From NCBI GenBank assembly GCA_018402345.1, contig JAGYIV010000012.1:245813-309812 (forward strand): a stretch of DNA of 64,000 nt, written 5' to 3'. The stretch is from Terrimicrobiaceae bacterium (GTDB lineage: Bacteria; Verrucomicrobiota; Verrucomicrobiia; Chthoniobacterales; Terrimicrobiaceae). The notes below the pieces were generated by a model. That model was given only the letters and a program-made list of their open reading frames with translations, made no database searches and was not told the DNA's origin. How positions within the stretch are numbered: the stretch's first letter is position 1; each line of letters begins with the position of its first letter. A program made the translations under genes and the position numbers. Of this stretch, positions 18,502-26,257 are shown piece by piece.

Positions 18502-18631
18502 ATCTTACTCAAACACTGGAAAACTTCGCCCAGCAAGTTTTTTCTCGGCGGCGGTTTAAAAATGCACTGCCATCCTAAAACATGATGGCCGCGCTGACTC
18601 TTCGGCTTTTGGTAAAAAATCTCCGCATCTA

Positions 18632-18680
18632 TCCGTTCCTCCTGCAAATCCTGACCTCCTGTCTAAACAAAATTTTCAGC
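18632..18680 (-). repeat. Dispersed 'cctcctgc-aatcctg' repeat fragment
   Basis: The segment reads tccgttcctcctgcaaatcc and ends ctgtctaaacaaaattttcagc. It matches 19051-19096 and, in reverse complement, the core of R1 (acttttagacaggaggacagg). Such degenerate tandem ggattnacag motifs are dispersed through this window. The region 18502-18631 holds only the upstream region of the chaperone gene. Confidence 0.6.
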
Positions 18681-18784
18681 GATTCCCGCCTTCCCAACCA
18701 AAAAAAACCGAAATCCCAGCCTGAAGAGATTGTAGTGCCTTCCGATATGGTTTTCGGACTACTCTCGCACAACTCCCTGTGTGA

Positions 18785-18928
18785 GACTATCCGAATAACG
18801 ATATGCGACGCCGCTTTGTTGTTGAAAAATGGGCCATGCCAACCGAAGCACTGGGAATTGCGAAGGAAGCACATCACCGATGGCCCGAAGGGCGCAGCGA
18901 GTAGGGCGCGAGCAAGGCAAAGAAAGGC
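18785..18928 (-). repeat. Dispersed repeat R2, decayed inverted copy C
   Basis: The reverse complement matches the 219-bp repeats A and B over tgccttg...gatgtgcttccttcgca...gtgcttcggttggc and the final cgttattcgga, with many substitutions and gaps. It is older or more diverged than A and B. No gene is seen between 18502 and 19111. Confidence 0.75.
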
Positions 18929-19050
18929 CTTCTCAAAGCAGTTCTCTACCCTGCCATTCTGTGAATTCTGAAAATTGACTCGCTGCCCTCGCCCTTCGGG
19001 CTGCTCAATGAAGTCTTTCTCCGCTTCGCTCCGGGTCTGTCAAAAAATCT

Positions 19051-19096
19051 TCCTGTTCCTCCTGCTAATCCTGCCAATCCTGTCTAAAAGTTTTCA
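19051..19096 (-). repeat. Dispersed 'cctcctgc-aatcctg' repeat fragment
   Basis: The segment runs from tcctgttcctcctgctaatc to gtctaaaagttttcagcag. It is the best-preserved plus-strand representative of the motif that appears inverted in R1 and, as acaggatgagcaggatt, inside a translocator gene at 26348-26364. Confidence 0.6.
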
Positions 19097-19111
19097 GCAG
19101 CCTGAGAAAGC

Positions 19112-19363
19112 TCAGGGCGGGATAATCCAGTAGTTCGCGTGCTTGGCTTTTTCGTGCCGGAGGAGTTGGCGTTGGCAGGCGGGGATGTCGTTGCGGAGGA
19201 GGTTTTGGAGGTCGGCGAGCGCTGCGCGGTTTTGGTAGAAATACCCGTGCGAGGTGTGGGCATTGTTCACGAAGGTGGCGTCCACAATTTCCACCAAGCA
19301 CGGCACCGACGGAAATGTGGAAAACCTCAACGCCCGCTCCCGCTGCGGCGTCACGCCGATCAC
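19112..19363 (-). CDS. Small ORF of unknown function
   Basis: An 83-residue frame begins with a GTG at 19363 (VIGVTPQRERALRF). Its start region is the repeated block gtcacgccgatcacgaaagt, which also precedes the minisatellite near 3660. The middle (SVPCLVEIVDATFVNN) is encoded by the 85-bp repeat R3 also found at 14681-14765. The C-terminal half (YFYQNRAALADLQNLLRND) looks helical and protein-like. I do not recognise it; it may be the remnant or the intact form of a small mobile gene. Confidence 0.4.
   Translation of the reverse strand: MIGVTPQRERALRFSTFPSVPCLVEIVDATFVNNAHTSHGYFYQNRAALADLQNLLRNDIPACQRQLLRHEKAKHANYWIIPP
19263..19347 (+). repeat. 85-bp repeat R3, copy 2
   Basis: This copy is identical to 14681-14765 and is embedded in the small minus-strand ORF at 19112-19363. 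The identity over 85 bp between two places 4.6 kb apart implies recent duplication or gene conversion. Confidence 0.85.
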
Positions 19364-19389
19364 GAAAGTCTATTGACCCGAAAAACGCG

Positions 19390-19719
19390 GGGAATCGAGC
19401 TGCGCGGCCGCGAATGCTGGCGTGGACTTCCCTTGCCTTTGACTTCTGGGCCAACTTGGGCCCAGGAGTGCGATCGTCAAATTTCGGATCGATCCCGTTG
19501 GCCAGCGTCGTTCTGATCACGACCCAATTCGAAGGCACTCCATATGAAGTTGCATTGCCGCGCGTGCGCTGGTTGAGGGAGCAGAGCTTCATAAATGCCC
19601 AGAGTATCCAGCCTGTGAAGTTCACGGAATTTCTTCGAAAGGCCCCCAGCGGTTTTGATGCCGCAGTCATGCACGCTGTGGAGTCCGCCTTGGTCCGCTG
19701 GCTCCAAATTCAAAAATGA
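19390..19719 (+). pseudogene. MazF/PemK-like toxin fragment (tentative)
   Basis: The second half of this frame, VVLITTQFEGTPYEVALP then INAQSIQPVKFTEFLRK and HAVESALVRWLQI, follows the pattern of MazF/PemK RNase toxins (hydrophobic strand with TT/TS, substrate loop, QIRS-like QSIQ, final helix). The first part lacks the expected start and RP.VV motif, and repeat R3 plus the R1 segment lie directly before it, so the 5' end appears replaced. No antitoxin gene is visible upstream. The family call is tentative. Confidence 0.35.
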
Positions 19720-19758
19720 TCCGCCCGGCGACGCGGCAAATACCCAAGTCGCCGCAGA

Positions 19759-20148
19759 TCACGCTGCTCCGGCATACCGCACCCACCGTTGCACGGGGAA
19801 AAACGGGAGCGCGCCGGTGTGCAGGCGCAGGTGGCCGCACATGCCGACTGTGAGTCGGTATTCGCAGTAATCAACCATCGTCACCGTGGCCGATCGTGTG
19901 TCGTAGTGCTTGCGCAAATCCTGCATCCGCCAGCCTCCGCCGCGTTCCCGCGAGATGTTTCGCCATTTCAGATCCCCCTCGATCCAGCCCGCGCGGAACA
20001 TCGACCCGGGCAACACCACAAGCCGCCCGACAAGTTCGGTTCCCATTGTCTCGACCCGCAGCACGCAGCCTGCAAAGTGGTCGCCTGTGCGCATCCAGAG
20101 GCCCTGCGGCGATTCCCCGGCGGGAAGGAGAAAAAACAGGAAGTCCAT
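19759..20148 (-). CDS. Conserved hypothetical protein, paralogue of the gene at 49293-49706
   Basis: The start at 20148 gives MDFLFFLLPAGESPQGLW, matching the paralogue's MDFLQFLLPSQATLEGHW. The 129-residue protein shares with it GDHFAGC, GDLKWR, the RKHYDTR block and a final LRLHTGALPFFPVQRWVR. It is probably cytoplasmic and beta-rich. One paralogue sits beside the T3SS region and the other beside lpxB. Function unknown; the conservation of the two copies across the window supports real coding. Confidence 0.65.
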   Translation of the reverse strand: MDFLFFLLPAGESPQGLWMRTGDHFAGCVLRVETMGTELVGRLVVLPGSMFRAGWIEGDLKWRNISRERGGGWRMQDLRKHYDTRSATVTMVDYCEYRLTVGMCGHLRLHTGALPFFPVQRWVRYAGAA

Positions 20149-20226
20149 CGCCATGGAGAGGCGCAAAAAGCGGTGGGCATTTCAAGCTGCAAAAACGATT
20201 GCGCTTGACATGGGGCTTGTGGATTC

Positions 20227-20378
20227 AACCACAGAGGACACGGAGAGCGCGGAGGAGGATCAAAATTCCCGCTGAAAAATTTCTAACGCCATCCCGACGC
20301 TTTGGCTCTTACAGCGCGGACCTCCTGGGATTTTCAACCTCCTCTTCTTTCTCCGTGCTCTCCGTGTCCTCTGTGGTT
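20227..20378. repeat. Inverted-repeat element upstream of sctD
   Basis: Perfect 22-bp arms, aaccacagaggacacggagagc at 20227-20248 and its complement at 20357-20378, enclose 108 bp, giving a small MITE-like or REP-like hairpin element. Related ccgtg/cacagagg strings occur at 11699-11725 and 50892-50925. It lies in the divergent region between the paralogue gene and sctD. Transcription through it would form a strong stem. Confidence 0.8.
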
Positions 20379-20456
20379 AATTTTTTGGCGTCCTCATTTT
20401 CCGCTTTCCGGTCTTGAAGATTTGTGATCTTGGCCTAAAACCGCCCGCATATCCGC

Positions 20457-21848
20457 ATGATCCTTCGCATCCTCAATCCTCCCCACGCGGGAGCGCAGGC
20501 CGAAATCGGGCCAGATCCGCTTTCCATCGGCTCCGGCGAGGATTGCGATCTCGTGTTGAGCGACCCGTTGCTTCAGCCCGCCCACTGCAGGATCCGCCGG
20601 GCAGGCGAGGGGATCGAGGTGGAACTCACCGGCGGCGCGGCTCATGTGGATGGCGAGCCGGTTTCACAAAGTCCGTTCGTCCTCCGCGCCGGGCAGGTTC
20701 TCTCGATTGGCTCCACGCACATCGCCTTTGGGGATCCCGGACAGGTCTGGAGTGCGGTTTCCATCCCTGTGCTCAAGACATTCGGCGGGCCGACTCCCAC
20801 AGCCGCCGCGGAGCCTGATGCCGCAACCTCAATCGAGTCAGAACCTGTTCCGCAGGATGCCTCGGAGGGCTTGATGCGCCGGTTCAAGATCGCGGTCCTT
20901 GGTTTGGCCGCATTCCTCCTCGTTCTGCTGGTGGCGCTGTTTTTCTACCGTGCCGATCAAAAGCGCGCCATGACCAGCCTCGCCCGTGTGCCGGGAAACG
21001 CCAATCTCCTTGGCAACGACTACTACAATACGAATCTCGACAATCAGGCTGCCGAGCGGGTCGCGGAAAAAATAAGACGCGAGGTTTCCGGGTCCACCGT
21101 CACCGTTTCCGAGCGCTCTGGACGGGCGGTCCTGCGCGTCTATGTCCGCTCCCGCGAGCAGGCGAGCCAAGCCCAGAGCATCGCGAACACCGCCGGTTCG
21201 CAAGTGTTTTCCGAGATCGTGAGCCTCGAGGAGATCGAGAAATCCGCCGAGATGATCGCCTCCATGCAGGGCTACGTGCTGGATGTCACATTTTCAAAGG
21301 ACGGCACCGCGTATTGGAGCGGCTTTGTGCCCGCCCAAGCCGATTGGAAGGCGCTCCAGCAGCGGCTCGAGGTCGATCTCCCCTACATCAAGGAGAATGT
21401 CTCCGAGATCACCTTCGCCAAGCAGATCCAGGAAACGCTTCGGAAACTTCTCGCCGATGCGGGCATCATGGCCGAAGTGGCCATGAACACCCAACCGCGT
21501 GTCATCGTGCTCTACGGCACCCTGCCAGAGAACCTCTCTGCGGCTTGGGCAAAGGTCTTCGACGCGCTCAAGCAGAAATACGGCGCGATCGTGGAACTGA
21601 CCGATGATGTCGGCACCGGCAAGGCCGTGGTGGTCGAGGGCAATCCCTTCCACTCGGAAATCACCGGCGTCACTCTCGGGGCGATCCCTTCGGTCATTCT
21701 TCTCGATGGCCAGCGCATCTACGAAGGCGCAATCCTGCAGGATGGTTCCGTGCTCAGCGACATCGCCGAGAACCAACTCATCCTCACCGGCCCTCAGGGC
21801 AAACGCAAAATCCCACTCAACCTCGGTCCGAAACCGGCCTTTGAATGA
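20457..21848 (+). CDS. sctD: T3SS inner-membrane ring protein SctD with N-terminal FHA domain
   Basis: This 463-residue protein opens with an FHA domain (PLSIGSGEDCDLVLSDPLLQ, then AHCRI), has a single membrane segment near residues 142-163 (AVLGLAAFLLVLLVALFFY), and a periplasmic part with repeated ring-building modules, as in YscD/CdsD. It should form the outer of the two inner-membrane rings, around SctJ. The FHA domain also occurs in chlamydial CdsD. It is the first gene of the T3SS cluster; the gene downstream starts 56 bp later. Confidence 0.9.
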   Translation: MILRILNPPHAGAQAEIGPDPLSIGSGEDCDLVLSDPLLQPAHCRIRRAGEGIEVELTGGAAHVDGEPVSQSPFVLRAGQVLSIGSTHIAFGDPGQVWSAVSIPVLKTFGGPTPTAAAEPDAATSIESEPVPQDASEGLMRRFKIAVLGLAAFLLVLLVALFFYRADQKRAMTSLARVPGNANLLGNDYYNTNLDNQAAERVAEKIRREVSGSTVTVSERSGRAVLRVYVRSREQASQAQSIANTAGSQVFSEIVSLEEIEKSAEMIASMQGYVLDVTFSKDGTAYWSGFVPAQADWKALQQRLEVDLPYIKENVSEITFAKQIQETLRKLLADAGIMAEVAMNTQPRVIVLYGTLPENLSAAWAKVFDALKQKYGAIVELTDDVGTGKAVVVEGNPFHSEITGVTLGAIPSVILLDGQRIYEGAILQDGSVLSDIAENQLILTGPQGKRKIPLNLGPKPAFE

Positions 21849-21870
21849 TTTGTTTAAAAATTTTTGTTGA

Positions 21871-21885
21871 GTTTTCCAAGAAAAC
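21871..21885. promoter_or_regulatory. Short inverted repeat between sctD and the YscE-like gene
   Basis: The sequence gttttc-caa-gaaaac is a perfect 6-bp inverted repeat in an AT-rich spacer 20 bp before the next start codon. It could be an operator or part of a weak internal promoter for the needle operon. Evidence is only the symmetry and the composition change. Confidence 0.25.
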
Positions 21886-21904
21886 GGTGACATAGATCGC
21901 AAGC

Positions 21905-22150
21905 ATGTTCACTATCCAACCAGAATTGCCGCAGTGGACCGAACTCGGTGAGCAGCTTGCCGGTGCAGAAGGCGATTCCAAGCGCGATGCGATTCTTGGC
22001 ATTCTCGCCTCACTCGAGCACCGGGCGGAACTTGAGCTGCGCTCGACTGCTTCCGATGCCACGCGCGTTCTTGCCTTGCTGGATGCTGTCCAGACTGCAA
22101 AAAAACTGGCTAACACATTGTTCAAGCCGGTCGATCTTTCCTCTCTCTAG
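21905..22150 (+). CDS. YscE/CdsE-like needle co-chaperone
   Basis: This 81-residue all-helical protein has LGILASLEHRAELELRSTAS and VLALLDAVQTAKKLANTLF. Size, helical content and position between sctD and the needle gene match YscE/EscE/CdsE, which with YscG keeps the needle subunit monomeric in the cytoplasm. Sequence conservation in this family is low, so the call rests mainly on order (D-E-F-G as in Yersinia and Chlamydia). Confidence 0.7.
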   Translation: MFTIQPELPQWTELGEQLAGAEGDSKRDAILGILASLEHRAELELRSTASDATRVLALLDAVQTAKKLANTLFKPVDLSSL

Positions 22151-22188
22151 CCGACCAACAACAAACCAACCACAACCATCCATCCACT

Positions 22189-22503
22189 ATGTCAAACATA
22201 AGCAACCCCACAACAACTGATACAAACAGAATGCAGTTCAACATCGCGGAAGGCCAAAGCTTCGGCTACGAGGACCTCATTGGCAAAACAGGTGACGGGG
22301 GCTTGGGGGATCGACTTTCCGGCGCCTATCAAGATGTCAAAGACGCCATGGAGGCGATCAAGAATGCCAAAAATTCCGGTGATCCCGCTAAGCTCATGGA
22401 TCTCCAGATCAAAATGAACGCTCTAACCCAAATTTTGTCGACCACCACCCAGGCGGTCAACTCGCTCAAGCAAGCCTGCGAGGGCGTGAATCGAAACATT
22501 TAA
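22189..22503 (+). CDS. sctF: T3SS needle subunit (SctF-like), first copy
   Basis: The 104-residue protein ends with the typical needle hairpin: the first helix (LSGAYQDVKDAMEAIKNAK), a turn SGDPAKLMDLQIKMNALTQI similar to the N-P-x-x-L-x-x-LQ turn of YscF/PrgI, and a terminal helix (TTTQAVNSLKQACEGV). It would polymerise into the extracellular needle. Its ~45-residue N-terminal extension is longer than in YscF. A second needle-like gene follows 13 bp downstream. Confidence 0.78.
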   Translation: MSNISNPTTTDTNRMQFNIAEGQSFGYEDLIGKTGDGGLGDRLSGAYQDVKDAMEAIKNAKNSGDPAKLMDLQIKMNALTQILSTTTQAVNSLKQACEGVNRNI

Positions 22504-22516
22504 GGCCCTTGACCCT

Positions 22517-22777
22517 ATGACAGTCAGCTTTGCCACCATCCCGGTTCCCGGATTTACCATCCAGGATGTGTCGAATACATTCCTGAATGCGATTGGTCAG
22601 TCCGCCGCATCGGTTCAAGCCAGCGTGAATTCAGTGACCCCGGGCGATCCGCAGTCGGTGTTGAATGTCCAACTCCAGATGAGCCAGTATACCCTCACGA
22701 TTTCGACGGTGTCCCAAGCGATCAATTCGCTGACCACCATTTCCCGCCAAGTCACCCAAGCGATCGGCCAAGCCTGA
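22517..22777 (+). CDS. Second T3SS needle/rod-like subunit
   Basis: This 86-residue protein has the same helix-turn-helix design: GDPQSVLNVQLQMSQYTLTI at the turn, then VSQAINSLTTISRQVTQAIG. The LQ-x-x-S-x-Y element resembles needle subunits such as YscF and PrgI. Because a better inner-rod candidate exists at 23520, this is read as a second needle paralogue. It could be an alternative needle protein or a rod component. The gene is tightly packed between sctF and the YscG-like gene. Confidence 0.65.
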   Translation: MTVSFATIPVPGFTIQDVSNTFLNAIGQSAASVQASVNSVTPGDPQSVLNVQLQMSQYTLTISTVSQAINSLTTISRQVTQAIGQA

Positions 22778-22809
22778 TCTCTTCCGCGACGAACAACCCA
22801 AGCGATTCC

Positions 22810-23211
22810 ATGGACCAACCCCTCTTTCCGCTCGACCGGGAAACCAGGAAGATGTTCTTCCAACTCGGCGCGACAGCAGCAAGCGATCTCAAGGGGGTGG
22901 AAGCTCTTATGCTGTTCACCGCGCTTGAGACCGCGGAGCCGGATGAGGCCTATCCGAAGGTGGGTATAGGCCTTTCGGCGATCCTCATGGGGGATTTCCA
23001 AAACGCGGCCAGCTACTTGACCCATCCTACGGTTCAGTCCAGTCCCTTGGCAGCCTCGGCGAGTTCCTTTTTGGCCATGGCCCATCACCTTGATGGCAAC
23101 GCAAGCGCTTTCGAAATGGCATCCGAGAATGCAAAAAACGCGTCCAGCGGGGAATTCGATGATATTCTTAATGAACTCGCCACATCACCTGTCCCGGATA
23201 TGTCGAGATAG
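22810..23211 (+). CDS. YscG/CdsG-like TPR needle chaperone
   Basis: The 133-residue helical protein has TPR-like spacing: LKGVEALMLFTALETAEPDEAY, PKVGIGLSAILMGDFQNAASYL and AASASSFLAMAHHLDGNASAF. It resembles the YscG/HrpB1-type chaperones that, with YscE, hold the needle subunit. Its place directly after the needle genes supports this. The LcrH-type translocator chaperone is a separate gene (25759). Confidence 0.7.
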   Translation: MDQPLFPLDRETRKMFFQLGATAASDLKGVEALMLFTALETAEPDEAYPKVGIGLSAILMGDFQNAASYLTHPTVQSSPLAASASSFLAMAHHLDGNASAFEMASENAKNASSGEFDDILNELATSPVPDMSR

Positions 23212-23253
23212 GGCATTGCCTGAAAAAATCCCTCTCATTCATAATCCCAACCC

Positions 23254-23520
23254 ATGAGCATCAATCAGATTAGCCCCGTTTCCTCCACTCCCCCCTCGCA
23301 ATCGTTATCGGTGAGCGATTCCCCGACCCGGGAGGTTTCCAGTGCGGAGGTTTCCGAGTTTGAAAAAAGTCTCGAAGCCGGCAAACCCGCCGCCAGCAAA
23401 GCCACCATGGCGGATTTCGAAAAATCTCTAACCCAAGGATTGTTGAACGATATCATTATGCAGGGGGGCGAGCAGAACCAGAAACTTGCTGCGGTGATTG
23501 AGGGCAGGGACCCGGAGTAA
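23254..23520 (+). CDS. Small T3SS-cluster protein, function unknown
   Basis: The 88-residue protein is Ser/Pro-rich at the start (SPVSSTPPSQSLSVSDSPT), typical of secreted T3SS substrates. It contains two copies of a short motif (SEFEKSLEAGK and ADFEKSLTQG). Its stop TAA overlaps the sctI start (TAATG at 23518-23522), indicating coupling. It may be a small secreted or rod-associated protein; no family is recognised. Confidence 0.6.
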   Translation: MSINQISPVSSTPPSQSLSVSDSPTREVSSAEVSEFEKSLEAGKPAASKATMADFEKSLTQGLLNDIIMQGGEQNQKLAAVIEGRDPE

Positions 23521-23954
23521 TGGCAACCATAGATCCCATTTCCGCATTATTCGCCCAAGCCACTCCTGCCACGCAGGCTTCCGGGACTGGTGCTCCGGCT
23601 TCTTCCCCATCGCCCTCTGCAGTCGCTGCTTTCCAGTCGGTGATGGATGCCCCGGGTGGGGATTCGATTGGGTTGGACAAATCCTTGTTTGGCACCTCGG
23701 CCCGTGGAGTGGATTCACCGGAAGTGGTGGCCACACCGCTTCTCAAGATTCCGGAAAATATTGATTATCTCTCCGGCACCACCCGCGTTCTTGATAAAAT
23801 CCTTCCCTCTTTGCCAAACCAAGCTCCTTCTCCGATGGAACTGCTTGGTGCCCAGCTTCAGATCAGCGCCATCCAACTCGAGTGGCAGTTTATCGCAAAA
23901 GCCACTGGCACGGCGGTTCAAGGAGTTCAGTCTCTTGTAAACTCTCAAGTCTAA
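23520..23954 (+). CDS. sctI: T3SS inner rod protein SctI
   Basis: The 144-residue protein has a low-complexity N-terminus and a C-terminal helix PMELLGAQLQISAIQLEWQF followed by IAKATGTAVQGVQSLVNSQV. That matches the YscI/PrgJ C-terminal pattern (hydrophobic-LxxQ...K-x-x-x...V-x-x-L) ending near the last residue. SctI forms the inner rod that connects export gate and needle and is secreted early. It lies in the same run of genes as the needle subunits. Confidence 0.72.
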   Translation: MATIDPISALFAQATPATQASGTGAPASSPSPSAVAAFQSVMDAPGGDSIGLDKSLFGTSARGVDSPEVVATPLLKIPENIDYLSGTTRVLDKILPSLPNQAPSPMELLGAQLQISAIQLEWQFIAKATGTAVQGVQSLVNSQV

Positions 23955-23964
23955 TTGTCCTCAA

Positions 23965-24294
23965 ATGGAGACCCTTGTAAATGATGCTGGAGACGATTCG
24001 GTCGCCATCGGGCTTCCTGAACTCGATCGCCGCAATCGTCTTTCATGGGCCCTCGTGAAATCGGAGTGCGACAGATTGGAGAAGAGCCTTTTGGAAAAAC
24101 GCATAACCCTAGACCAGTTGTTTGGTTACCTTCAGTCCCTCGATCCCGCAGCCAAAGACCGTCTCGGCAGAATGTCCGACAGCATCAAAGAAGTGCTCTT
24201 GGCTCGTGAAAGAATGGATTCCTACTTCGCTGCCTTGGCCCAAAGCAGCCCAGCTTCCAGTCCTGTCCGATTCCGCCGTCTGAACCGAGTCTGA
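23965..24294 (+). CDS. Small helical T3SS-cluster protein, function unknown
   Basis: The 109-residue charged, helical protein has LSWALVKSECDRLEKSLLEK and ITLDQLFGYLQSLDPAAKDR. It may be a chaperone for the neighbouring secreted proteins or a regulatory component. I recognise no family. The next gene starts 4 bp after its stop. Confidence 0.6.
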   Translation: METLVNDAGDDSVAIGLPELDRRNRLSWALVKSECDRLEKSLLEKRITLDQLFGYLQSLDPAAKDRLGRMSDSIKEVLLARERMDSYFAALAQSSPASSPVRFRRLNRV

Positions 24295-24298
24295 TTTT

Positions 24299-25732
24299 AT
24301 GATTTCTACTGCAACAGACACCAATAGAATAACCTACAATCAAGGCATTGCCAGCCCGGGTTCGATGCCCCTCTCCGAGAATGAGGCCCGCAAAGCTGTT
24401 ACAGACAATCATAAAGGCAATATCCAAATCATTGAGGATTCGCTTAAAGACAACAGCACCGGGAATGGTGAAAATATCACGATTCGCGTTCCTGCGGATA
24501 AAGACGGCAAACAGATTATAAATCCTTCCGAGCAGGATTGGATTAACGCGGCCAAGAACGGCAGCTTTGTGGAAACCACCGGGAAGCCAGCTGATTTTGC
24601 CCGCTTGTATTACAATACCATTCTGGTCGATTTCGGAGATGCCGCCTTGAATGCCAAAGTGAATTCGGATCTCATCGCAGAGGTGCGTATTGCAGTTAAT
24701 AACGGATGTGTCTCGATCAATCCAGCGGACATCAACCCAAGTATTGAAGGGAATACTGCTCGAGCCATCATCGCTTACCAGCAAGCAGTATCTGTAATTT
24801 CAGATAATACTGGAACCTATGGCCAACTGGGCGTCCTGCCGGCTGACAAAGTAACGCTCAAGGTGCCTGCGGATGCTTCTGGCAAGCCGCTCAAGAATCC
24901 TACGATCCAAGATTGGATAAATGCTGAGAAAAACAATCGATACACCGAAGTCACGGGAAGCCCTTTTGAACTTTCTAAAGATCACCTTGGCGTGGAGTTG
25001 AACTCGAGTTGGAGGTTGGCCTACTCAGAAAATCATAATGCACTTCGTGCGGCTTGCAATGCTGCGAATAAAGAGGCAGGCAAGCTCATGGAATTCAATA
25101 AGGATATCGATGCCGGAAACCGCATGGCAAAGACCGCTCTTGATGACATCGACCCGAATATCATCCCCGAAGCCATGGCCTTGATGGGAAAAAGTTACGG
25201 AGATGCGATGAATGCCGCGAAGACCGAGTCCGACCGCATGGACAGCCTTCGGAAAAAATATGATGCTCTTCAAAAATTGGAGAACAGCCTTTCAACTAAT
25301 TCTGCTGGGGGCGCCAATGTAACCATTTCTGTCCCAACAAAACGCTATGTTGTTGATAGCGAAGGGAATCGTGTAAAGGACGCAAATGGCCAATTCAAGA
25401 CACAGGCTGTTGGCACCCCCCCTTCTAATGACGATTGGGCAAATGCCGTCCCGGACTCCTTTCAAGACAAGACTGGCACTGGAAGAGACATAGCCGATAA
25501 ATATTTTGATATCAAACTTTCCAACGTCTCTGGTGATAACTCGAGCAATATCAATCTCTCCAACAATCTCACCAAGATTTCCAATGCCCGCTCGCTTGTC
25601 GATGCCGAGATGAAGAAAATCAGCGGCAAATTCGATTTCGACATGGGAAATGTGCAGACGATTATGAGTCTGATCAACAAGGTCATGTCTCAAATGAACG
25701 ACACGGCCCTCAGCATATCCCGCGGAATATAA
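24299..25732 (+). CDS. Candidate needle-tip/secreted translocon protein with three internal repeats
   Basis: The 477-residue protein lacks Sec signals and membrane segments. It ends in a helix QTIMSLINKVMSQMNDTALS resembling the C-terminal coiled-coil helix of tip proteins (LcrV/IpaD) or EspA-type filaments. Three diverged copies of a ~55-residue module occur near nt 24468, 24849 and 25317, each with a strand (ITIRVPA, LKVPA, VTISVPT), an insert, then a DW(I/A)NA motif (QDWINAAKN, QDWINAEKN, DDWANAV) and a TG(K/S/T) turn. G+C is lower than in the apparatus genes. Tip function is inferred from position before the translocator chaperone. Confidence 0.6.
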   Translation: MISTATDTNRITYNQGIASPGSMPLSENEARKAVTDNHKGNIQIIEDSLKDNSTGNGENITIRVPADKDGKQIINPSEQDWINAAKNGSFVETTGKPADFARLYYNTILVDFGDAALNAKVNSDLIAEVRIAVNNGCVSINPADINPSIEGNTARAIIAYQQAVSVISDNTGTYGQLGVLPADKVTLKVPADASGKPLKNPTIQDWINAEKNNRYTEVTGSPFELSKDHLGVELNSSWRLAYSENHNALRAACNAANKEAGKLMEFNKDIDAGNRMAKTALDDIDPNIIPEAMALMGKSYGDAMNAAKTESDRMDSLRKKYDALQKLENSLSTNSAGGANVTISVPTKRYVVDSEGNRVKDANGQFKTQAVGTPPSNDDWANAVPDSFQDKTGTGRDIADKYFDIKLSNVSGDNSSNINLSNNLTKISNARSLVDAEMKKISGKFDFDMGNVQTIMSLINKVMSQMNDTALSISRGI

Positions 25733-25758
25733 TTTCAACCAAACCCAACACCCATCCA

Positions 25759-26250
25759 ATGAGCAACGCCACCACAAACCCGCAAATCACCCAGAACGAC
25801 ATCACCAAGGCCGTCGAGGATGTCCTCAATGGCAAGCCGGCCTACGAAGTCGCCGGTTGGTCAAAGGACCAAATCGACGCTCTCTACGCCGCTGCCTTCA
25901 ACCACTACAAGGCCGGTTCCTATGAAGAGGCGCTGAATATTTTCAAGCCTCTCCTGGTTTTGAACTCCACCGACAACCGCGTGTGGCTCGGTTACGCTGC
26001 GGCTGCGCAGATGCTCAAAAACCATGTGGACGCCCTCAAGGCCTATGGTTACGCCTCGATGCTCGACCCCATGAACCCGCGTCCGTTTTTCCATGCCATG
26101 GAGTGTCATATCGCACTAAAAAACTTCGAGGAGGCCAAGACAGCCGGCGAGTATGTCGTGGGAGTGACCACAGACAAGCCGGAACACGCCATGATTCTCG
26201 CCCGCACACAAATCCTCCTCAAGGCCGTCGAGGAAAAACTCGCGGCCTGA
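25759..26250 (+). CDS. sycD: LcrH/SycD-type translocator chaperone (class II, TPR)
   Basis: The 163-residue protein has three TPR units: IDALYAAAFNHYKAGSYEEA, NRVWLGYAAAAQMLKNHVDA and PRPFFHAMECHIALKNFEEA. This is the LcrH/SycD/IpgC signature, including the FHAMECHI segment of the third repeat. It binds the hydrophobic translocators in the cytoplasm before export. Two YopB-like genes and one YopD-like gene follow it, as in many systems. Confidence 0.92.
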   Translation: MSNATTNPQITQNDITKAVEDVLNGKPAYEVAGWSKDQIDALYAAAFNHYKAGSYEEALNIFKPLLVLNSTDNRVWLGYAAAAQMLKNHVDALKAYGYASMLDPMNPRPFFHAMECHIALKNFEEAKTAGEYVVGVTTDKPEHAMILARTQILLKAVEEKLAA

Positions 26251-26257
26251 TCCCGCT

